Program-made: the position numbers and the translations under genes
DNA from: JAJEEA01 sp965243615
GTDB lineage: Bacteria > Acidobacteriota > Vicinamibacteria > Vicinamibacterales > UBA8438
Reading direction: 5' to 3'
Assembly: GCA_965243615.1 (NCBI GenBank)
Contig: CBDEVO010000003.1
Coordinates: forward strand, 5,952,001 to 6,016,000
DNA: 64,000 bases
Shown: positions 41,936 to 49,798 of the stretch, one piece after another
How the letters are laid out: the number at the start of each line of letters is the position of its first letter
Position numbering within the stretch: the stretch's first letter is position 1
The notes under the pieces: generated by a model
Databases searched by the model: none
What the model saw: only the letters and a program-made list of their open reading frames with translations
What the model was told of the DNA's origin: nothing

Positions 41936-43477
41936 CTACCTCGTATCTTCGCCTCGCCCCTGCCCTTCCACCAGCGCGGCCAGGAGGTCGGTGAACGGGC
42001 CGATGTCCTGGCCGACGCTCGCCGCCTCGAGCGCCGCCATGTAGTTGTCCCGGCGCTCGACCGGGATGACGGTCCAGGGATGACCGGCGGCCGTCAGCAT
42101 GAGGTTCATCAGGAACCGGCCGATGCGGCCGTTGCCGTCCGGGTAGGGGTGGATGTAGACGAACAGGAAGTGCCCCAGCACGACGCGCACGGCCGGGTCC
42201 GGCTCGTCGCGCAGCAACTCGAAAAGCGCCGGCATCGCGTCTCGCACGCCCGACGGACTCGGCGGCACGTGCATCGACCGCTGGATGTAGACGGGCGCGT
42301 TGCGGTAGCCCGCGAGGTCGGCCGGGCGGGCGAGGCCGGCGGCGACGCTCGGCGCGAACAGCTCCCGATACCAGGCCCGATGGTCGGCTTCGGCGACGGC
42401 GCCGGGAGGCTCGCCCGCGACCGCGCGCCGGACGCTGTTCCTCACCACCTGGTAGGCCTGCCAGTAGCCGCGGGCGGCGAGGGCGTCGCGGTGGCCCCGG
42501 TCGGCCGGGTGTCGGTCCGGGTTCCAGTCGCCGCTGCGCACGCGTGCGATCAGGGTCGGGCTGACGCGGTAGCCCTCGATGGAGAGCGAGTGATATGCAT
42601 CGGTCACGTAGACGTCATCGATCCTGGCGAGCAGCGCGTCGCCCCCGGCTGGGCGCCCGGACGGGCGAGGGAAGCGGTCGAGAACGCGCCCCCGCATGGC
42701 GTCCCAGATCAGGCGCAGGCGCTGAACCAGCGGGGAGGCGGCGCCGCGAACCGGCGAGGCGGGCGGCGGGCTCAAGAAGGGGTTGGACTCGCGGACGCCG
42801 AAGTCGGCCGCCCGCATGGTCTCGACGATCTCGTTCGCGGTTCGGTCCCGACCGACGTCGCGAAGGGCGCCGGCCAGACGGCCGGCGGCGGCGCCGTGAC
42901 CGCCGGCGAGGAGGCGGGGCAACAGGTCGGACGCGTCGCGCACGAGGGCGAGGGCCGCCCGCGCATCGATCGGATGCCGTTGGAAGAACCGGGCCGGGCA
43001 GGCGACCAGCGCGGCGGCCGGAGCGAATGCGCGCACGCCGTCCACTTCCACGACGTCGTCGGCATCGGGCATCGCGGCGCGAACCTCCAGCAGCGATGTC
43101 CCGTGGAGCAGCGGCGTGACCCGGTTGCGTCCCCGCGGCGCCCGGACGAGAAGCTGCCCCGGCACGGTCCGATTGCCGGCGTGCAACGCGAGCGACTGTT
43201 CGGGCGACAGGCACCACGCCGAGCCGAAGCGGGCGCGCAGGTAGCCAGCGCAGAAGGGCCAGAACGACGCGTACCACGCGGTGCTGTCTCCGGCGCCCCG
43301 GTCGGGTGAGCCGGCCACGTACCACCCCTTCATGACCGGCAGCAGGAACCCGTGCCGAACGAGCCGCTCGCGATGCGACCGCGCGAGATCGGCGGCCGGT
43401 ACGGCGACGACGCCGCGTTCCTGGAGAGACCGCAGGACATCCAGGGAAACGGCCAGCTTCTCCGACGGCGGAGTCAT
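41936..43477 (-). CDS. Fic-domain protein with N-terminal AbiEi-like region
   Basis: A 513-aa protein. Residues 1 to about 200 resemble an AbiEi-like winged-helix antitoxin region (VLRSLQERGVVAVPAADLARS, then HGFLLPVMKGWYV). The C-terminal half is a canonical Fic domain with HPYPDGNGRIGR (near residue 440), which normally transfers AMP to target proteins. S-L-S-I-E-G upstream fits the S-x-x-x-E-G inhibitory motif, so this is a self-inhibited class II Fic. Two 14-bp direct repeats in front of the gene could be the operator for the N-terminal DNA-binding part. Confidence 0.85.
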   Translation of the reverse strand: MTPPSEKLAVSLDVLRSLQERGVVAVPAADLARSHRERLVRHGFLLPVMKGWYVAGSPDRGAGDSTAWYASFWPFCAGYLRARFGSAWCLSPEQSLALHAGNRTVPGQLLVRAPRGRNRVTPLLHGTSLLEVRAAMPDADDVVEVDGVRAFAPAAALVACPARFFQRHPIDARAALALVRDASDLLPRLLAGGHGAAAGRLAGALRDVGRDRTANEIVETMRAADFGVRESNPFLSPPPASPVRGAASPLVQRLRLIWDAMRGRVLDRFPRPSGRPAGGDALLARIDDVYVTDAYHSLSIEGYRVSPTLIARVRSGDWNPDRHPADRGHRDALAARGYWQAYQVVRNSVRRAVAGEPPGAVAEADHRAWYRELFAPSVAAGLARPADLAGYRNAPVYIQRSMHVPPSPSGVRDAMPALFELLRDEPDPAVRVVLGHFLFVYIHPYPDGNGRIGRFLMNLMLTAAGHPWTVIPVERRDNYMAALEAASVGQDIGPFTDLLAALVEGQGRGEDTR

Positions 43478-43492
43478 CCCGATGTACTCTCG

Positions 43493-43530
43493 TTAGCTTT
43501 TCGTGCTGTACGTATTTTAGCTTTTCGTGC
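43493..43530 (-). promoter_or_regulatory. Direct repeats upstream of the Fic gene
   Basis: TTAGCTTTTCGTGC occurs at 43493-43506 and 43517-43530, 24 bp apart, 15-53 bp before the Fic start codon (minus strand). A TAAAAT within the distal copy could act as a -10. Two or so helical turns of spacing suits cooperative binding of a winged-helix regulator. Confidence 0.55.
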
Positions 43531-43564
43531 ACGACGGGACTGGTCGCACGAGAATATGCATTCT

Positions 43565-45004
43565 TCATGGATCCACGCCGCGCCCCACCGCACGGCGGGC
43601 GATGCTGCGCAGGAGCCCCCGGAACAGGAGGACGTGAACCGGATACAGGGCGTGCCAGTAGGCGCGGCCCATGAGGCCGGCCGCGTCGAACACCGCGGTC
43701 TGGCGCACCGTCGCCCCGCCCCCGTCGCGCGGCGTGACGTCGAACTGGAGCCAGGCGCGGCCCGGCAGCTTCATCTCCGCGGCGAGCCGCAGCCGGGCGT
43801 CCGGCCCGCAGGCTTCGACCCGCCAGCAGTCGAGGACATCGCCCGCGGCCAGGTGCTCGGCATCGCGCCGCCCGCGGCTCATGCCCACCCCGCCGAGCAG
43901 CCGGTCGACGAGGCCGCGCAGCCGCCACAGCCAGTCGCCGTAGTACCAGCCGTTGTCGCCGCCGATACGACGGATGGGCGCGAAGGCGGCGGACGACGCC
44001 TCGGGCACGTCGACCGCGCACGAGTGGATCAGCCGGTTGCGGATGCGGGCGCCGCCCCACCGCAGCCGGGCGCCCGCCGACAGCGCCGCGTCCGACCAGC
44101 GGGTGGCCGCGAACGCCTCGTCCTCCTCCTCCAGCGCCCGCGCAATCGCCGACCGCAGCCCGAGGGGACGGACGGGGAACGCGGTGCGCGCGGCGTCGTC
44201 GCTCGCGATGGTCGCCGTCCGCAGGCCGTCGACGAGCTCGCGGCCGACGCGGGCGTAGACCGGCGTGGTCAGCCCCAGCCACAGGCTCGACAGGCGCGGC
44301 GTCAGCAGCGGCACCGGAATCAGCCACCGGCGGAGCCCCCGCTGCCGGGCGTACTCGCGCATGATGTCGCCGTACGACACGACGTCGGCGCCGCCGACCT
44401 CGAAGACGCGGCCCTCGCCGGGGGGCAGATCGAGCACGGCCACGAGATACGCGACGAGGTCGGCGAGCGCGATCGGCTGGGTGGGGGTGCGGACCCACGA
44501 CGGGCAGACCATCACCGGGAGCCGCTCGACGAGGGCCCGGATCAGCTCGAACGAGAGGCTGCCGGCCCCGAGCACGATGCCGCTTCGCAGCTCGACGACG
44601 GGCACCCCCGCCTCGCGCAGCACCTCGCCGGTCTCGTGCCGGCTGCGCAGATGCCGCGAGAGCCCGGCCTCGGCGCCGAGGCCGCCGACGTACACGATGC
44701 GGCGCACCCCGGCCGCCCGCGCCGCCGCGCCGAAGTTGCGCGCCGCGGCGCGGTCCTGCGCCTCGAAGTCGGCGCCGCCCCCCATCGAGTGGACGAGGTA
44801 GCAGGCGGTGTCGATTCCGGCGAGCGGCGCCTGCAGCGAGGCCGGATCCAGGCAGTCGCCGTGGACGGCTTCGGTCCCCGTGCCCACCCGGCCCGCGAGC
44901 GCCGCCGGACGGCGCGTCATGCAGCGCACCGCGCGGCCGCGCGCCTCAAGCGCCGCGAGCAGCCGTCCGCCGATGCAGCCGGTGGCCCCGGTCAGCAGAA
45001 TCAC
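43565..45004 (-). CDS. NAD(P)-binding SDR-family oxidoreductase with DUF2867 domain
   Basis: A 479-aa protein with an extended SDR Rossmann domain (VILLTGATGCIGGRLLAAL; YVGGLGAE) and a C-terminal DUF2867 domain (WYYGDWLWRLRGLVDRLLGG and later GRAYWHALYPVH). This pairing occurs in many bacteria; the substrate is not known. The start is a GTG at 45004 with CAGGAG about 11 bp upstream; the ATG-initiated longer frame would overlap the AbrB gene. Confidence 0.88.
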   Translation of the reverse strand: MILLTGATGCIGGRLLAALEARGRAVRCMTRRPAALAGRVGTGTEAVHGDCLDPASLQAPLAGIDTACYLVHSMGGGADFEAQDRAAARNFGAAARAAGVRRIVYVGGLGAEAGLSRHLRSRHETGEVLREAGVPVVELRSGIVLGAGSLSFELIRALVERLPVMVCPSWVRTPTQPIALADLVAYLVAVLDLPPGEGRVFEVGGADVVSYGDIMREYARQRGLRRWLIPVPLLTPRLSSLWLGLTTPVYARVGRELVDGLRTATIASDDAARTAFPVRPLGLRSAIARALEEEDEAFAATRWSDAALSAGARLRWGGARIRNRLIHSCAVDVPEASSAAFAPIRRIGGDNGWYYGDWLWRLRGLVDRLLGGVGMSRGRRDAEHLAAGDVLDCWRVEACGPDARLRLAAEMKLPGRAWLQFDVTPRDGGGATVRQTAVFDAAGLMGRAYWHALYPVHVLLFRGLLRSIARRAVGRGVDP

Positions 45005-45038
45005 CGGTCGCTGCTCCTGCCGCCCGCAAGAGTGACCA

Positions 45039-45290
45039 TCAGTCCAGACCGTCGGCGACCGCCGCGTCGAGGTCGCGCCAATCCTCACCCTCGGCGGCCA
45101 TCGCCCGAGACGTGTCCTCCCAGGAGAGCCGCTTCGCGGCCCCGCGCAGAAGAACACCATCCTCCGTTTCTTCGAGGATGAGCGAGTCGTTCCAACCGTA
45201 CTTCAGCCGCATCGCCCGCGGCAGGCGGATGCCCCTGGAACGGCCGATGTTCACGAGCTTCAACTCGCGGACCGAAGTCGCGTTTCTCAT
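45039..45290 (-). CDS. AbrB-family antitoxin without an adjacent toxin
   Basis: An 83-aa AbrB/MazE-like protein: VNIGRSRGIRLPRAMRLKYG is the swapped-hairpin DNA-binding motif, followed by LILEETEDGVLLRG and a helical tail. Toxins normally follow, but the next gene on the strand is the SDR oxidoreductase 34 bp away. It is therefore an orphan antitoxin or a stand-alone regulator. Confidence 0.82.
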   Translation of the reverse strand: MRNATSVRELKLVNIGRSRGIRLPRAMRLKYGWNDSLILEETEDGVLLRGAAKRLSWEDTSRAMAAEGEDWRDLDAAVADGLD

Positions 45291-45367
45291 CGCCTGGATT
45301 CCTCCGGGCATCCTACCGTAGTCGCGGCTACCCGTTGCGCCACCCGCTCGACCACCACCGCCGCCCG

Positions 45368-46816
45368 CTACAGCACCCGCGTCTTCCACGTCCCCCGCCG
45401 GAACGCGAGCACGCCCACCAGCGCCATCAGGGTCTGGCAGACCGCCACCGTCGCGAAGACCCCCGGGGGGCCGACCCCGGCCGGCCCCGCCAGGGCCCAC
45501 GCCAGCGGCAACTGCACCACCCAGTAGACGAAGAAGTTGATCCAGGTCGGGGTGGTGGTGTCGCCGGCCCCGTTGAACGCGACGACGGTGACGAGGCCGA
45601 AGCCCCAGAACACGTAGCTGGCGGCGACGATGCGCAGGCAGGTGGCGGCGACCGCCGCGACCTCGCCATCGGCCGCCAGCAGTCCCACGATGGACGGGGC
45701 GAAGACGAAGAAGACGAGGCCGACGAGGCCCAGGAACAGGGTGTTCACCCGCGCCGTGAACCAGACCGCGCGCTCGGCCCGGTCGGGCCGGCCCGCGCCG
45801 AGGTTCTGCCCCACCAGGGTCGCCGCCGCGTTGCCGACGCCCCACGCCGGCAGCAGCACGAAGATGATGACGCGGATGGCCACCGTGTAGCCGGCCAGCA
45901 CCGTGTCGCCGAACGGGGCGAGGATGCGGATGAGGCCGACGAAGCTCGCGGTGCCCACCAGGTACTGCACGATGCCGATGCCGCTGACCCGCAGCAGCCG
46001 CAGCAGGGTCTCGACCTCGAGGCGCGCCCGCCGCCAGTCGACCGCCACCCGGCCGTTCCCGCTGGTGAGGACACGAAGCTGGTAGGCGACGCCGAGTCCG
46101 CGCCCCACCGTGGTGGCGATGGCCGCCCCTTCGAGGCCGAACGCCGGGATCGGTCCGAGGCCGAAGATCAGGATCGGGTCGAGCACGATGTTCACGAGGT
46201 TGGCCAGCCACAGCGCCCGCATCGCCAGCACCGGGTCGCCGGCGCCGCGGAAGATGCCGTTGATCATGAAGAGCAGGGTCACGGTGACGCACCCGCCGAG
46301 CATGATGGCGGTGAACGCCCGGCCGTTCGCGGCCACCTCGGGGGCGGCGCCGAGCAGGGCCAGGAGTTCCGACGCCCAGACCACCCCGCCCACCCCCAGC
46401 ACCGCAGACACCGCGCACCCGCAGGCGATGGCCTGCACCGCCGCGGCCGACGCGCGCTCGGGCTTCCCCTCGCCGATGCGCCGCGCCACCATCGCCGCCG
46501 CGCCCATGGCGAGGCCGATCGAGACCGCGAACACGAGCGCGATCAGCGAGTCCGACAGGCCGAGAATGGCGACCGCCTCGGGACCGAGGCGGCCGACGAA
46601 GTAGACGTCGACGACCGAGAACACCGACTGCATCCCCATCTCGAGGACCATGGGGACGGCCAGCAGCAGCACGGCGCGGCCGAGGCTGCCGCTGGTGTAG
46701 TCACGGGGCGCGGAACGGACCGCGTCGCGCACGTCGCGCCACAGGCTCGCGCCGGGCGCCGCCGGCGTAGGCCGGCCGTTGGACAGAGTATTGGAGAGCG
46801 ACATCGAGAACACCAC
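45368..46816 (-). CDS. MATE family multidrug/cation efflux transporter
   Basis: A 482-aa MATE transporter with 12 predicted membrane segments in two halves. RAVLLLAVPMVLEMGMQSVF and VDVYFVGRLGPEAVA are the family start, repeated in the second half. It should export drugs or metabolites against Na+ or H+. A -10 (TATACT, plus 47087-47092) lies about 270 bp upstream, implying a long leader. Confidence 0.92.
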   Translation of the reverse strand: MVFSMSLSNTLSNGRPTPAAPGASLWRDVRDAVRSAPRDYTSGSLGRAVLLLAVPMVLEMGMQSVFSVVDVYFVGRLGPEAVAILGLSDSLIALVFAVSIGLAMGAAAMVARRIGEGKPERASAAAVQAIACGCAVSAVLGVGGVVWASELLALLGAAPEVAANGRAFTAIMLGGCVTVTLLFMINGIFRGAGDPVLAMRALWLANLVNIVLDPILIFGLGPIPAFGLEGAAIATTVGRGLGVAYQLRVLTSGNGRVAVDWRRARLEVETLLRLLRVSGIGIVQYLVGTASFVGLIRILAPFGDTVLAGYTVAIRVIIFVLLPAWGVGNAAATLVGQNLGAGRPDRAERAVWFTARVNTLFLGLVGLVFFVFAPSIVGLLAADGEVAAVAATCLRIVAASYVFWGFGLVTVVAFNGAGDTTTPTWINFFVYWVVQLPLAWALAGPAGVGPPGVFATVAVCQTLMALVGVLAFRRGTWKTRVL

Positions 46817-47166
46817 GGGAGACGCGAGAGATCACGACAACGCCGCGCCGACCGGCGGCGGCACCACGAGCCGAGGGAACGGGAAGCGAATCAGCCACGC
46901 CGCCGGGCGGAACGACCGGCCACCCCGCGATCGTGCGGGGGGCGGGCATCCCGACACCGGTGCCTGTCGCCTCGGTCCCGAGGTCCGAGCGAACGGCGGT
47001 GCTGTCGAGGAAGAGCGGAGGTCAACCGCGCAGGCGCGGCACGGAGAAGAGAATACGCATCGGCTGGATTCCTGAGCTTTCCAACCAGTATAGCGCACTC
47101 GGGCGGCGGATGCCGTGCGCCGGGGGCATGACGGAAACGGACGACGGCGGGCCGCCGGCGGGCGGG
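46817..47166 (-). other. Long 5' leader of the MATE gene
   Basis: 350 bp without a substantial gene. On the minus strand TATACT (plus 47087-47092) is a -10 candidate. A 12-codon frame follows (plus 47022-47060), then hairpin-forming sequence such as CCTCGGGACCGAGG. Leader-peptide or structured-RNA control of the transporter is possible but unproven. Confidence 0.3.
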
Positions 47167-48057
47167 TCAGTCCTGCAGAATCTCTATCACCGACAGCGGG
47201 TCGACCCGCGCGCCGCTCATGCGCACGGTCCAGTGCAGGTGAGGGCCGGTCACGCGCCCGGTGGCCCCCGAGCGGGCGACCACGTCGCCCTGCTCCACCA
47301 GGTCGCCCTCCTCGACGAGGATGCGGGAGAGATGGGCCAGGTAGGAATAGAGCCCCCAGCCGTGGTCGAGAATGACCGACCCGCCCGAGAAGTAGGTGTC
47401 GCCGGCCAGGACCACGCGGCCGCCGGCGGGGGCGGCGACGGGGGTGCCCACGCCGGCCAGGAAGTCGGCGCCGCTGTGCGGGTTGCGAGGCTGGCCGTTG
47501 AACACGCTGCGGGCGCCGAACCGGCCGTTGGCGCGCCCCGGGACGGGGCGGATCCACGGGCCGCGCCAGAGGCGTTCCGGGGTGTCGGCGGCGAAGATCG
47601 CCGTCTGCCGCAGATACTCGCGCTCGATGCGGGCCGCGACCTCGGGGGGCGGCTCGACGTAGCGCGGCTCCACCCTCAAACGGCGGGTGGGATACGCCTT
47701 GTCGGTCACGGCCAGCCGGTGGACGCGGGTCAGGGCCGACCCGTCGGCGGCGGCGATGCGCAGCACGAGGTCGTGGTCGCCGGGCTCGACCATCAGGTCG
47801 ATGCCGACGAGCCCCCGCCATGGGCCGTCCTCACCCTGGTGGAAATGGACGGTGCGGTCGAAGATCGTTCCCTCGACCGAGGCGATCCGCGCCGGCGACG
47901 AGACCGCCACGAGGACCGCCTCGCCGGGCTGCACCCCGCGGGCGTGATGGGTGACGTCGACCTCGAACGGCTGTCCGGCCGCCAGCGCCGACAGCGCGAG
48001 CCACCAGCACGCGGCCCCCGTTGCGGTCCTCCGAATCGCCGATGATGCTGACTGCAT
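47167..48057 (-). CDS. M23-family (LytM-type) metallopeptidase, secreted
   Basis: A 296-aa protein with a signal peptide (TGAACWWLALSALAAG), a beta-rich N-terminal region and a C-terminal peptidase M23 domain. Zinc ligands are visible in NPHSGADF (H-x-x-x-D) and GPHLHW (H-x-H). It should cleave peptidoglycan cross-bridges in the periplasm during wall remodelling. A -10 TAGAAT (plus 48161-48166) lies about 100 bp upstream of the ATG at 48057. Confidence 0.92.
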   Translation of the reverse strand: MQSASSAIRRTATGAACWWLALSALAAGQPFEVDVTHHARGVQPGEAVLVAVSSPARIASVEGTIFDRTVHFHQGEDGPWRGLVGIDLMVEPGDHDLVLRIAAADGSALTRVHRLAVTDKAYPTRRLRVEPRYVEPPPEVAARIEREYLRQTAIFAADTPERLWRGPWIRPVPGRANGRFGARSVFNGQPRNPHSGADFLAGVGTPVAAPAGGRVVLAGDTYFSGGSVILDHGWGLYSYLAHLSRILVEEGDLVEQGDVVARSGATGRVTGPHLHWTVRMSGARVDPLSVIEILQD

Positions 48058-48246
48058 GTTCCGCTCCGGCCCGGGTGCCTCCAGCCGTCGCCCCGGCCGA
48101 GCCGGCAGGAGAATCCCACCGCGGCCTTCGGCGCCCCGCCGCCGGGAGCCCCCGCAGGACATTCTACCGTATGTGGAACATGGATATACGGTTGACCACT
48201 ACATCTTGTATCTGAACGCGTTCGAGCCGTTCTGCGGCGCAGACGC

Positions 48247-49725
48247 CTACCCGCCGAACAGGGTCACCCCGAACACCCGGGCCAGGATGATGACGATGGT
48301 CAGCGCCGTGAACACCGCGAGGCTGAACCAACTGAACCAGACGACCGGCTGCGACGGGTAGAACCCCTTCTCGTTCTTCGGGATGACGGTCACGCAGTAG
48401 TAGATGTTGAGGAAGAAGATGACCGGCGCGATGAAGAACGCGAGGGCCGACGACACCAGCACGAGGAAGACCGGCCGCGGCAGGCCCGCGATGATCAACA
48501 CCGCCGCGATGAGCGAGTAGAACATCGTGACGCGGTAGATGTTGTACTCCGACCACCACGAGCGCCGGTGGGCCTCTGTCACCCCCTCGGCCGCGACCCC
48601 GGACAGCTCGGCCGTCTCGCGGAACAGGTTGCGGCAGCAGGCGGCGACCACCCGCGGCCAGCCGTCGAAGTAGTTGAAGGCGGTGGAGAACGTCGCCGCG
48701 AACGCGCCGGCGAGGAACACGAACATCATCGCCGGCCCCGCGTTCTCGGTGAAGATGCGCGCGATCGCGCCGATCACCTCGTTGCCCGCCACGTCGTCCG
48801 GATAGAGCGTGACCGCGGCCAGCAGCAGGAAGATGGCCGCGAGAATGAACGACACGACGTGGCCCATCGTGAAGTCCCAGATGCCGATGCGGAACCAGCG
48901 CCGGCAGTACTCCTGCGCGTGGGCCGGCAGCTTCGAGATCTCGACCCGCAGGTCGTCCGCGGTCGACGAGAACGCGTCGAACGGACGGGCGTAGCCCTCG
49001 CGCTCGAGCTGCTCGCGGATGCGCCCCATGCCCACCCGCTTCGCCTTGCCCCACTCCGAGGCCTGCAGCGAGACGTCGATGCCGGTCGGCAGCAGCCCGA
49101 GGAACGCTGCGATGACGAGCCATGACCCGCCGGGGATCTCGACCGTGAAGAAGTGCCCCATCTCCGACAACGGCGCCGGGTTGAAAACGTAGACGCCCAC
49201 CGTCGACACGAAGAGGATGCCGGCCAGCACCTTGGTGGCGAGCTCGACGGCGGCGTAGCGGCCGTAGAGGATGATGCCCACGGAGAGCACGCCGAGCCCC
49301 AGCCCGTACAGCCAGCTCGGGAGCCCGAGGCCGAGATACTCCGAGAAGACGAAGAACAACACCGCGGCGGCCGCCGCGAGCCGGCCCGCCTGCCCCAGGG
49401 CGCTCTGGATGATGGTCGTGATCAGCACGTACCACACCGGCCACTTGCCCGGCGCGGTGGTGTAGGCGTCGAGCATGCTGCGCCCGGTGGCGTTGGTGAA
49501 CCGGAACGCCATCTCGAAGCCGTAGTACTTGAAGACGTAGGCGACGGGGATGCACCAGAGCAGCGCGTACTCGAACCGCCCCCCCGCCGCCGGCGCGGTC
49601 ACGAGGTGGCTCGTGCCGATGCCCGTCATCATCAGGATGAGGCCGGGGCCGAAGTGCCGCATCAGCCCGCGGGGGCTGGTCTCGGGCAGGGGCAGCTTGT
49701 CGAACGCGTCGGGTTTGTCGGCCAT
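48247..49725 (-). CDS. Nramp-family divalent metal transporter
   Basis: A 492-aa membrane protein with about 11-12 segments. FGPGLILMMTGIGTSHLVTAPAA corresponds to the Nramp start, but the usual DPGN in TM1 is not preserved (TGIGTSH), as in diverged family members that may carry other substrates. A large soluble insertion (about residues 225-275) is also unusual. Metal import is therefore a family-level guess. Confidence 0.8.
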   Translation of the reverse strand: MADKPDAFDKLPLPETSPRGLMRHFGPGLILMMTGIGTSHLVTAPAAGGRFEYALLWCIPVAYVFKYYGFEMAFRFTNATGRSMLDAYTTAPGKWPVWYVLITTIIQSALGQAGRLAAAAAVLFFVFSEYLGLGLPSWLYGLGLGVLSVGIILYGRYAAVELATKVLAGILFVSTVGVYVFNPAPLSEMGHFFTVEIPGGSWLVIAAFLGLLPTGIDVSLQASEWGKAKRVGMGRIREQLEREGYARPFDAFSSTADDLRVEISKLPAHAQEYCRRWFRIGIWDFTMGHVVSFILAAIFLLLAAVTLYPDDVAGNEVIGAIARIFTENAGPAMMFVFLAGAFAATFSTAFNYFDGWPRVVAACCRNLFRETAELSGVAAEGVTEAHRRSWWSEYNIYRVTMFYSLIAAVLIIAGLPRPVFLVLVSSALAFFIAPVIFFLNIYYCVTVIPKNEKGFYPSQPVVWFSWFSLAVFTALTIVIILARVFGVTLFGG

Positions 49726-49798
49726 AGCGCGCCATCCTACCAGAGACGCGCCGCCGGGCAGGCGCTACAATCGAGGCAGGCACCCACTGGGAGGAGTC

